NCBI GenBank assembly: GCA_021234155.1
Contig: JAJEKV010000013.1
Span: forward strand, 751,696-815,695
Origin: Isoetes taiwanensis
Taxonomy: Eukaryota; Streptophyta; Lycopodiopsida; Isoetales; Isoetaceae
DNA length: 64,000 nucleotides
Direction of reading: 5' to 3'
Shown: in pieces, positions 20,458 through 30,246 of the stretch
How positions within the stretch are numbered: the first letter of the stretch is position 1
How the letters are laid out: every line of letters begins with the position of its first letter
The notes under the pieces: generated by a model
The model's input: the letters and a program-made list of their open reading frames with translations, nothing else
What the model was told of the DNA's origin: nothing
Database searches by the model: none
Position numbers and translations under genes: made by a program

Positions 20458-22920
20458 ACCAACTGAGTGTGAGTCCCAAAGTATGCGAATGCCAGGCTTA
20501 GTGTTAGTTCAAAACTTTAAAACTTGAACTCATTATCAATTTCAAACGTGAAGGATCTGCCAGAATATCTAAAAGTGTAGATGCCATGGACTGCAAACTG
20601 GATTTATGTGAAATTGGAACCATATCAAAGAGAACTATTGTTTACTTCTAGCCGGTATTCAAACTCTTTTTAGAACCATTGAGATACTATTAGATTCGTA
20701 AATATTCCATTTAACATATTTTTAAAATTGATCTATTCAATATGATGAACTTGACTTCATATTAAACAACATTGGTGAACCACACTGAAGATCGATTTTA
20801 TGATGGTCTACATACCTACCTCGAATTTCATATTTTCAAACTCTGTTTCTGAATGTAAGAGCATAGCCTCATAAAAGTATGAACGTCTTCGAGCTACATA
20901 CACTCTAGATGATTGAATGTGAGTAGGCAAAGCATTATATTCATCACTATACAAAGGAAAACATCTGGTCAGGGTGTAGAGTAAGCAATGTAACAACTCT
21001 TCCAAGCTAAACTTTTAACGATTATCAATAAAAAAAACTACTCTAATAATGGACCTATAAATGCCACCATTCTCATCACCGTGGCACCTATCTTTGAGCT
21101 TCAAATTTTGCTTCTCGCTATTCCTGGCAATATGTAAGTAATCAATACGTCTACCTAGTTAAAGTTCTTCGTTTACCTAGCTAAATCTCCATTTGTTCCA
21201 TTATTTTTTGTTTTTGAATGATAATTAACAAAAATCATGCACCAAAGACTTTGACAGCAAAATCTTGATCATCATGGATTGAAAGAACAGCCAGGTATAT
21301 GTCATGTCCATCCTGTAACTGGTACTAAGTCTCCATAAACAAAGGACCTTAGAGATGATTAAAAATGAGACTTTCTATTATTTCTTCTGCATGATCCACA
21401 CCTTTGAAATGCTGCCAAGTGAGTAATAGAAAAAGATAAAAATAATGGATGAGATGTGTTGGAAAGATCAAACAAAATGAAGATCTACAAAAAAGTTGCA
21501 GCTTGTCACAAATCTGTAGCTCCAAATGGCAAGCTCTAAATGATGCTTCTCAAACCGGGACGACGACTTCTTATAAAAATAGTATGTATAACTTGAGAAA
21601 CAAATTAAATGATTAGGAAGCTACAACATAAATTGATAAGCTCAGCATAATCTAACCATCTATGGTTAAGAAGCTACTGAATGCTTCTAAAAAGGAAGTC
21701 TCTTGCTTAATGTTGCACCTGGTTTACAGAATATATAGAGGCTGCATACTTGTCTCGAGAATATCTCAGCACAACGTGCAAAAATAGATAGCCAGAAACA
21801 ATGGCATCCATAATGTCTCAGCACAGGGTGCAAAGATAGATAGCCAGAAACAATAGCATCCACAGAAGTCCTAGGCGTTGTTTGCAAGTCAGGCAAAGTA
21901 ATCAGAAAAAAAGGAATCAGATAAGTACAAAAAACCAAATGCTAAGCTAATTTTCTTAGAGAAGTTTGTCGACATACCTGATAGAGAACTTTGCATTCTG
22001 TAAAACATCTTCAACATGGCTCTCAGAGGAGGCATTTAAATCAGTGCAAATTGTTTGTTAAAATGATTTAGCTCTTTCTACATGTTTTGAATTCGAGGCT
22101 GAATAAGCTCTCTCAAACGCATCCTCGTTTTTCAATGACTGCTTCAGCACAGTTATAGATCCCAACCTCTGCAGTAAACTGAACTCCATCTTCTTCATTT
22201 CAAATATAGTCTTGAACATTTTTTTTCGGTTAGATTCCCTTTATCAGAAGTTTCAAAGGCACAACAATTGGCTAACTACTGAAATAGGCTAATTATTGAA
22301 ATAAATCTATGTTTATTTTGTCAAAACCTGTGACTCCTGCGGTACGTAGGACTCAGCTTGAACATCTCCAATGGCTCTCCCTTGCAAGCCTGGTCATTAG
22401 AAGTTTCTCATAAGCAAATCAAGCAAGAAAATAAAACCACAAAGTTATAACATTGAATTTGAAGAAAGCTTACAGGCATTGTAACAGGCTTAACAAAAAA
22501 CATACCTTTTTTTAAACTGCCTTTTAAGCCTACCCGTATATTCCTCAATCACATCCACAACGATTCTCTCGCATTATTCCGCTTGCAAGCTTGCAACCTG
22601 TAAGTTGATCAAGAACCCAGTATTAGAATCTAATGGCGGCAATCCAGCCATATAGATTCAGTTTTGGCAGAAGGAGATTGCATTCGTGGGCCTTCTTGGA
22701 CTTAAAGGCAAAAGCCAAACCTGCTCCTGAAATGCAAAGATTGTTGCAATGCCTCCATAGATCGGATTCGATAGGCGCGCCTGAGACTTGTATTGCTCAC
22801 AAAGTACTCGCCCCAAACATCTTATGCACCTCTGCGCCCTGTTTTCTGATCCAAAGATGCAACCCTTGACGAATGTTCGCCGAAGAAATCTACAGGAACC
22901 GCTTGCTTCAGTATCAAGCA
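20458..22920 (-). pseudogene. Fragments of an unrecognised spliced gene
   Basis: Minus-strand pieces with splice-like borders: about 22600-22508 reads CERIVVDVIEEYTGRLKRQF then ends AAAAG|GTATG; about 22392-22330 reads GRAIGDVQAESYVPQESQ before a GT; about 22205-22095 reads KKMEFSLLQRLGSITVLKQS then LKNEDAFERAYS, ending in an in-frame stop. Bases 22658-22921 carry an 87-codon open frame that could be an upstream exon but has no recognised domain. The pieces are helical in composition and may belong to one gene. In-frame stops within the pieces suggest decay. No family is identified; the remaining sequence in the range is non-coding. Confidence 0.35.
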
Positions 22921-23172
22921 TCTCAAATCATAGGCGCAGTGTCCGTGAAGAAAACATTGTCGGCAGAATAGATGCTCGGGAGTCGGGAGCTTGCGGAGCA
23001 GCGGAGATTAGGTCTGCGTGGTTGCAAACCTTCAATCTGACCGCAAACACAATGAGTGGCTGAGATTTCCTAGAAAGACGAATGGCCGGGATAGGTTCCC
23101 CGGTGATAGGAATATTCAAATTATGTTTAGATAATGATATCCAATGTTGAACTACGGAGGGTGAGTTTTGTG

Positions 23173-24275
23173 GGAGGAAGGAAGGAAGGAAGGAAGGTAC
23201 TTTTATCGTCCACGGAGACCAATCGGTCTATGGGACCCAATACAAAAATGCAGCAAGCGGATTACTGCCCGGATTAAAAAACCCCCGCCCCGAAGGGTTT
23301 TCGAGGGAAAAATCGTGGGCAATCGGCCACCGACAAAACGGTCCTAACATATACAATGCGTAAAACACCCAAATATATATCATGCCCCTCGCACCAGAAT
23401 GCCTAATCGGCGAAAGCAGCCAAAGGGGGCAAAGGTGACCTCGCAGTCCAAAGACACCTCCCCGAATGTACGACCCCGTGGCACGTGACCGACGTGTGTT
23501 CATCAAGAAATGTAAGGGCAAGTCCGCCGCATTAAGGGAGCCGTGATCTAGCCCGGATGTGACCAATCGTCGGGCAACTCGAAAGTGTGAGACTCATCCT
23601 CAATGGCACCCGCTTGACAAAGACCGACAGAGCCCGGCCCCCCGGGGGGCTCCCCAATCCACCACCGCCTCTCGATGCGAAGATGGTGGACACCTGTGGC
23701 GAATGGAGGCAATGAGTCTGCGCTTTGGGCAGCTAAGGAACGCAGGTAGAGATTTGGGCCCCGGCTAACATGGGGTTGATGTGCTCCTTGTAATGGGCCG
23801 TTTTGACCTGCTCCAGAAGGCCCGGATCCCAGAGCTTGCCAAGGAAACAAGCCGCCTAGGTACTCCGCAGTACAGCCACGACGGCCCGCCGTGTCCACCG
23901 CACGCGCATCCGTGCTTTTGCACGCTTCCATCCGGGCGAACCATCGATGTCTCTACCCTCCAACAGGCCCCTAAGCCGCTGCGGGACCCATTGCCGAGTG
24001 TAAGCCGGTCGGAGCCGAAAGCATCACCCATAGTAACTACTTTCAAAATAGACGATGTGTCTATCAAGGGCTGCCCGCTGAAGCGGCAAGAATCCGGCTT
24101 CTACGCAGCCAACCGATAGGGGATCAAGGTTTCACCCAAGTGCCCGCGCCAAAAATGCCTTACGCACCCGCCGCAAGTCATTCCAGTCGCCAAAGAGATC
24201 TGACGCCCCAAACCCCGACGACCATCTGGAAGGACGTGGCCGACCGGTGCCCTAACAGATGTGACTGATGGCCCC
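23173..24275 (-). mobile_element. LINE 3' portion (minus strand)
   Basis: This GC-rich segment is the 3' part of a LINE read right to left; its 5' part lies at 30247-34030 on the other side of the LTR element. The 3' end is near 23197 and reads, on the minus strand, GGTCTCCGTGGACGATAAAA, followed by a (TTCC)n tail (plus-strand GGAA repeats at 23175-23196). About 110 bp of this 3' end recurs at 58.42-58.52 kb. Short minus-strand frames at 23548-24328 are broken pieces of the ORF2 C-terminal region; no clean domain survives. Confidence 0.65.
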
Positions 24276-25140
24276 TGATATGGGGGCATGCTAGGGGGTG
24301 TGGTCAAGAGAAGAAAATAATAAGGCAATGGGGCATTTGGGTAAAAACAATGGTTATAGGAGCAAAGATATCATGGGGCAAGATATTATCAAACAACATC
24401 AAAGTTAAAGATAAGGAAGATATTTTATTTAAAGAGAAAATATCTTATCTTAAAAGGGGCAATGTCAACAAATAGCCTTTTGTGCAAAATAGGCTTACCT
24501 TAAAATGGTAAGATCGAGATGTGATCGAAATAGACTTGTCTTATAAATGGACGGAACAGGAATAGCAAAAAGCAGCACCTTTTTCTGGCAAAAAGGCCCG
24601 ATTGGGCTATAACTGGAGATATCGGCCAGCTTAAGAGGACATCGGACCTTCAGACTTGCAATCCGGCTGCTGCAGACAAAATCTGGCTCTCTGATCGTGG
24701 CTGCCCTTGATTCCGGCAGCTATAACAGGGACGTTGGCTGCCTCTAAACAGATCCGGCCTGTTTTCCAGTGATTGAGCCGTGGTTGTTATCAAGCAAGGG
24801 CTTCTGGATCTGCAGTGATTTCTGGCCTCCAGATAAGCCGAAGGTTGAATCGAGTTCTATTCTTTGATGTTCGTGATTGAGCCCATTCAAGCCAATACCA
24901 TTGTAAGATCGGACTGTTCGCAAGCTGAAGGGATAATAGGCTGCGTCCAGATCCTTTCATTCTTTTTCCCTGGGAGACTGCCTTAGTTCTTCTTTGGATC
25001 CGGTTGGGTGGAGAATTGGATGCCCAAATCCATTGGTTGTGGAAACCAACGCTATTGCTCATATATAAAGATTGTTTTCTTTATCTTGCCTATTCAATTG
25101 TTGTAGTCACGTCTTTAAGCTTTTCCCTTAAAGCGTATCA
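24276..25140 (+). mobile_element. LTR 1 of tandem gag-only LTR element
   Basis: An 865-bp LTR with 5-bp perfect terminal inverted repeats, TGATA at 24276 and TATCA ending at 25140. The 3' end is fixed by the primer-binding site that follows after two bases. A CATATATAAAG TATA-like box lies at about 25058, and a TTATAAATGG at about 24540 is an alternative. It is matched by copies at 26795-27663 and 29377-30246. The five bases before it (GCCCC) do not match those after LTR 3 (TTTAA), so no target-site duplication is seen. Confidence 0.9.
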
Positions 25141-25142
25141 AG

Positions 25143-25154
25143 TGGTATCAGAGC
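25143..25154 (+). promoter_or_regulatory. Primer-binding site, initiator tRNA-Met type
   Basis: TGGTATCAGAGC is the standard plant retrotransposon primer-binding site complementary to the 3' end of initiator tRNA-Met. It starts two bases after the LTR end. The second unit has the same site at 27666-27677. Confidence 0.9.
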
Positions 25155-25177
25155 GAGTTGATCCTCAGATCTGATCA

Positions 25178-26385
25178 ATGGCCCAACGCTTCAATGTTAC
25201 TGAAGCGCAGTATCAACAAGCCTTGTCTAATGCTGGTTACATTGCATCTCAGTCAGCATTGCCTATGCCTAGCAGTCAGCAAGAGTATGACCGGCAAGTG
25301 GAACTGTTGGCTATTCTATACCGCTTCCTTTCTGATATTTATCAGCAACCTCCTTTGCCTAATGGTCCTCCTCCGATGAAACCCTCCACCACCTAAAGCC
25401 GAGAAAATGGTTGGAGAAAGCGGATATCGCCGTCTTTCAAAGGGGAAAGACAAAAAGCTGTCAAGGTTGTTAGCTTTATCGCCCAATGGGAAAAGTTCTT
25501 TGAACGAGTGCGAACCAGATGTGGAAAGGCCGCAAGCCATGGACACTTATTTGAAAGATCGAGCTCAAGCATGGTGGCAAGGCGACGCGAGTGTGATCCC
25601 GGAATCATTAATTGGGAAGGTTTCAAAACGGCTTTTGAAGCACATTATTTACCCTCTAACTATCACAAAGGAGTTACGCAGGAATGGGATCGCCAAAGCG
25701 GGGAGATCGAGAGTATTGATCCTATACATCCAAATTCACTCATTTAGCGGCACTAATAAGAAATTTGGATGGGAAAGAACTTCTGAGAAAATACGTCAGC
25801 GGATGTAGGGATGATATTTATGCGGAAATGGAAATATTTTTCCCAAAAGATTTAAATGAAGCCATAAAACTAGCATCCGCAGTGGAGCGGAAACTAGATC
25901 CAAAGTCTAGGAAGTTTGATATCTGGGATGAGGAAACTTCAGACCAAGAGGGCAAAAAGGGTGGCAAAGAGAAAAACGGAAGTAGGGAATCTTCCAAGAG
26001 CTCTAAGAGGAAGAGAAATAATGGCAATGGTAATGGTTCCGAAAGGAAGCGAGAGGAGGGAAGTCAAATTAAACTGCGGAAGGAAATTAAGGAACCAAAA
26101 GGTGGATGCTATAGATGCGGAGGAAAGCATTTCCTAAGGGATTGCCCATTTGGAGAAGGGGGAATCACAAAAGTGGAACCATCTAAACCTCAAAAGGTTG
26201 TACCAATACATGCTATTGAAGGTCCCAAGCCCGTGGTTGTAGAAATGCATGCTATTGAAGGTCCCAAGCCCGTGGAGGATGTACCTGGGACCTCTAAAGC
26301 TGCTGAAGATTGGAAGAAATGTGAGGAACGGGCAAAGGCTATAGCTAAAGAAAGGAAGTGGCTCCAAATTGGAACTATGGGGTAA
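25178..26385 (+). pseudogene. gag of LTR element, unit 1 (frame-broken)
   Basis: The reading starts MAQRFNVTEAQYQQALSNAG at 25178, with a Pro-rich segment (PPLPNGPPP), then after frameshifts near 25390-25410 and 25500 a gag core (YLKDRAQAWW.., a YLPSNYH motif, and KELLRKYVSGCRDDIYAEME at about 25771). A basic linker follows, then a zinc knuckle CYRCGGKHFLRDC at 26107-26145. That knuckle has spacing C-x2-C-x3-H-x4-C, one residue short of the usual CCHC. A tandem pair of IEGPKPV motifs lies near the C-terminus, and the frame stops at 26383. No protease, RT or integrase follows, so the unit carries gag only (TR-GAG-type non-autonomous element). Confidence 0.85.
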
Positions 26386-26580
26386 AAATCATAAAAATTT
26401 ACATTCTTTGGATAAGATTTGTAAGATTTGATTTGATTTGATTAGATTTGGTTTGGTTTGTAATATTTGATTTTTATGTGGAATAAAAATTAAATTATTA
26501 TGAAAGCATGGTGCATTAGATGTAATTTTTGAAAGGGGGTAATTGTTGTTATTACACAATAGGCCTACAAAATTACATTA

Positions 26581-26725
26581 GTACCGTGGAGGTACGCAAT
26601 TAAGTAGTTACCGTGGAGGTACAAAAAATACAAATGTATCGTGGAGATACAATAGTTAATATCGTGGTGATACTATCAATTAGTACCGCAGAGGTACAAA
26701 CGATAGTAACGTGCCGTGGAGGTAC
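26581..26725 (+). ncRNA. Array of six GTGGA-loop hairpins, unit 1
   Basis: Six small inverted repeats begin at about 26581, 26608, 26636, 26659, 26683 and 26711, spaced 23-28 bases. Stems are GTACC/GGTAC, TACC/GGTA, GTATC/GATAC, TATC/GATA, GTACC/GGTAC and GTGCC/GGTAC. Loops are GTGGA in four, GTGGT in one and GCAGA in one. Stem changes are paired on both sides, or give a G-U pair in the last hairpin. The array lies in the untranslated region between gag and the polypurine tract, so it would be in the genomic RNA. A role in packaging, dimerisation or RNA stability is inference. I use the ncRNA type for a structured RNA element, not an independent gene. Confidence 0.75.
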
Positions 26726-26779
26726 AAAGAAATAATTCCTTGAATTTGCAGAACCTTCAGACGTATGGGGCAATCGCCT

Positions 26780-26794
26780 TAAGAAGGGATGGAT
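26780..26794 (+). promoter_or_regulatory. Polypurine tract before LTR 2
   Basis: AAGAAGGGATGGA(T) directly precedes LTR 2 and would serve as plus-strand primer. In unit 2 the same tract occurs twice, 55 bases apart (29308 and 29363). Confidence 0.7.
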
Positions 26795-27663
26795 TGATAT
26801 GGGGGCATGCTAGGGGGTGTGGTCAAGAGAAGAAAATAATAAGGCAATGGGGCATTTGGGTAAAAACAATGGTTATAGGAGCAAAGATATCATGGGGCAA
26901 GATATTATCAAACAACATCAAAGTTAAAGATAAGGAAGATTTTTTATTTAAAGAGAAAATATCTTATCTTAAAAGGGGCAACGTCAACAAATAGCCTTTT
27001 GTGCAAAATAGGCTTACCTTAAAATGGTAAGATCGAGATGTGATCGAAATAGACTTGTCTTATAAATGGACGGAACAGGAATAGCAAAAAGCAGCACCTT
27101 TTTCTGGCAAAAAGGCCCGATTGGGCTATAACCGAGATATCGGCCAGCCTTTAAGAGGACAAATGAGCTTCGGACTTGCAATCCGGGGGCTGCCGCAGAC
27201 AAAATCGGCTCTCTCTCGATGCGTGGCTGCCCTTGATTCCCGGCAGCCTATAACGGGGGCGTTAGGCGCCTCTAAAACATCCGCCCTGTTTTCCGCTGAT
27301 TGAGCGTGGTTGTTATCAAGCAAGGGCTTCGGATCTGCGATGATTTCGGCCTCGGATAAGCCGAAGGTTGAATCGAGTTCTATTCTTTGATGTTCGTGAT
27401 TGAGCCCATTCAAGCCAATACCATTGTAAGATCGGACTGTTCGCAAGCTGAAGGGATAATAGGCTGCGTCCAGATCCTTTCATTCTTTTTCCCTGGGAGA
27501 CTGCCTTAGTTCTTCTTTGGATCCGGTTGGGTGGAGAATTGGATGCCCAAATCCATTGGCTGTGGAAACCAACGCTATTGCTCATATATAAAGATTGTTT
27601 TCTTTATCTTGCCTATTCAATTGCTGTAGTCACGTCTTTAAGCTTTTCCCTTAAAGCGTATCA
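26795..27663 (+). mobile_element. LTR 2 (shared, central)
   Basis: An 869-bp LTR, TGATA..TATCA, serving as 3' LTR of unit 1 and 5' LTR of unit 2. It differs from LTR 1 mainly in the stretch 27130-27360, where changes cluster at CAG/CTG versus CG/CCG sites and small indels. The rest is almost identical. Confidence 0.9.
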
Positions 27664-27700
27664 AGTGGTATCAGAGCGAGTTGATCCTCAGATCTGATCA

Positions 27701-28913
27701 ATGGCCCAACGCTTCAATGTTACTGAAGCGCAGTATCAGCAAGCCTTGTCTAATGCTGGTTACATTGCATCTCAGTCAGCATTGCCTATGCCTAGCAGTC
27801 AGCAAGAGTATGACCGGCAAGTGGAACTGTTGGCTATTCTATACCGCTTCCTTCCTGATATTTATCAGCAACCTCCTTTGCCTAATGGTCCTCCTCCAGT
27901 AAACCCTCCACCGCCACCTAAGCTGAGAAAATGGTTGGAGAAAGCGGATATGCCGTCTTTCAAAGGGGGAAAGACAAAGCCTGTCAAGGTTGTTAGCTTT
28001 ATCAGCCAATGGGAAAAGTTCTTTGAACGAGTGCAGTAAAGTGTGGAAAGGCCGCAAGCCATGGACACTTATTTGAAAGATCGAGCTCAAGCATGGTGGC
28101 AAGGCAGACGAGAGTGTGATCCCAGGATCATTAATTGGGAAGGTTTCAAAATGGCTTTTGAAGCACATTATTTACCCTCTAACTATCACAGTGAGTTACA
28201 CAGGGAATGGGATCGCCTGAAACAGGGGGAGACTGAGAGTATTCAGTCCTATACATCCAAATTCACTCATTTAGCGGCAATAAGAAATTTGGATGGGAAA
28301 GAACTTTTGAGAAAATACGTCAGCGGATGTAGGGATGATATTTATGCGGAAATGGAAATATTTTTCCCAAAAGATTTAAACGAAGCCATAAAACTAGCAT
28401 CCGCGTGATGGAGCCGAAACTAGATCCAAAGTCTAGGAAGTTTGATATCCGGGATGAGGAAACTTCGCACCAAGAGGGCAAAAAGAGTGGCAAAGAGAAA
28501 ACGGAGTAGGGAATCTTCCAAGAGCTCTAAGAGGAAGAGAAATAATGGCAATGGTAATGGTTCAAAGGAAGCCGAGAGGAGGGAAGTCAAATTAAACTAG
28601 GAGGAAGGAAATTAAGGAACCAAAAAGGTGGATGCTATAGATGCGGAGGAAAAGCATTTCCCTAAGGGATTGCCCATTTGGAGAAGGGGAATCACAAAAA
28701 GTGGAACCATCTAAACCTCAAAAGGTTGTACCAATACATGCTATTGAAGGTCCCAAGCCTGTGGTTGTAGAAATGCATGCTATTGAAGGTCCCAAGCCCG
28801 TGGAGGATGTACCTGGGACCTCTAAAGCTGCTGAAGATTGGAAGAAATGTGAGGAACGGGCAAAGGCTATAGCTAAAGAAAGGAAGTGGCTCCAAATTGG
28901 AACTATGGGGTAA
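27701..28913 (+). pseudogene. gag of LTR element, unit 2 (frame-broken)
   Basis: The same gag as unit 1, with different breaks: a stop at 28037-28039 after KFFERVQ (unit 1 has no stop at that point), an open middle piece (28043-28408) that includes the YLPSNYH and KELLRKYVSG motifs, then several frameshifts between 28400 and 28690 that destroy the zinc-knuckle frame (extra bases in the GGAAAAGC and TTTCCC runs). The C-terminal IEGPKPV pair is retained and the frame stops at 28911. Both units are therefore dead, but each retains pieces the other has lost. Confidence 0.85.
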
Positions 28914-29107
28914 AAATCATAAAATTTTAATTCTTTGGATAAGATTTGTAAGATTTGATTTGATTTGATTAGATTTGGTTTGGTTTGTAATATTTGATTT
29001 TTATGTGGAATAAAAATTAAATTATTATGAAAGCATGGTGCATTAGATGTAATTTTTGAAAGGGGGTAATTGTTGTTATTACACAATAGGCCTACAAAAT
29101 TACATTA

Positions 29108-29252
29108 GTACCGTGGAGGTACGCAATTAAGTAGTTACCGTGGAGGTACGAAAAATACAAATGTATCGTGGAGATACAATAGTTAATATCGTGGTGATAC
29201 TATCAATTAGTACCGCGGAGGTACAAACGATAGTAACGTGCCGTGGAGGTAC
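29108..29252 (+). ncRNA. Array of six GTGGA-loop hairpins, unit 2
   Basis: The same six hairpins as in unit 1, in the same order and spacing. The only difference noted within the array is the fifth loop, GCGGA instead of GCAGA; all stem bases are kept. Just downstream, between the two polypurine tracts, is a separate 8-bp hairpin GAAGATCG-CGGA-CGATCTTC (29340-29359) that unit 1 lacks. Confidence 0.75.
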
Positions 29253-29376
29253 AAAGAAATAATTCCTTAAATTTGCAGAACCTTCAGACGTATGGGGCAA
29301 TCGCCTTAAGAAGGGATGGGGCCCACTGAAGCGTCTTAGGAAGATCGCGGACGATCTTCATTAAGAAGGGATGGAT

Positions 29377-30246
29377 TGATATGGGGGCATGCTAGGGGGT
29401 GTGGTCAAGAGAAGAAAATAATAAGGCAATGGGGCATTTGGGTAAAAACAATGGTTATAGGAGCAAAGATATCATGAGGCAAGATATTATCAAACAACAT
29501 CAAAGTTAAAGATAAGGAAGATATTTTATTTAAAGAGAAAATATCTTATCTTAAAAGGGGCAACGTCAACAAATAGCCTTTTGTGCAAAATAGGCTTACC
29601 TTAAAATGGTAAGATCGAGATGTGATCGAAATAGACTTGTCTTATAAATGGATCCGAACAGAATAGCAAAAAGCAAAGACCTTTTTCGGCAAAAGGCCCG
29701 ATTGGGCTATAACCGAGATATCGGCCCGGCTTAAGAGGACGGCCGAAAGCCGACTTACAATCCATTTCTTTGCAGACAAAATCCGCTCGATCGTCGTGGT
29801 CGCTCTTTGATTCCGGCAGCTTATAAATGGGGGCGTTAGGTCGCCTCTAAACAGTCCGCCCTTCTTTTCGATGATTGAGCCGGGTTGTTATCAAGCAAGG
29901 GCTTCGGATCTCGCAGTGATTTCGCCTCCGATAAGCCCCAGAAGGTTGAATCGAAGTTCTATTCTTTGATGTTCGTGATTGAGCCCATTCAAGCCAATAC
30001 CATTGTAAGATCGGGACCGTTAAAAAATTTGTCGAAGGGATAATAGGTCAGCGTCCCGATCCTTTCATTCTTTTCCCCGAGAGGCGCCTTAGTTCTTCTT
30101 TGGATCCCGGTTGGGTGGAGAATTGATGCCCAAATCCATTGGTTGTGGAAACCAACGCTATTGCTCATATATAAAGATTGTTTTCTTTATCTTGCCTATT
30201 CAATTGTTGTAGTCACGTCTTTAAGCTTTTCCCTTAAAGCGTATCA
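29377..30246 (+). mobile_element. LTR 3 of tandem gag-only LTR element
   Basis: An 870-bp LTR, TGATA..TATCA, closing the array. It is the most divergent of the three, with many small indels at 29650-30110. No primer-binding site follows, which confirms it as the outer 3' end. The next bases (TTTAATCATAG) return to the minus-strand LINE. Confidence 0.85.
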
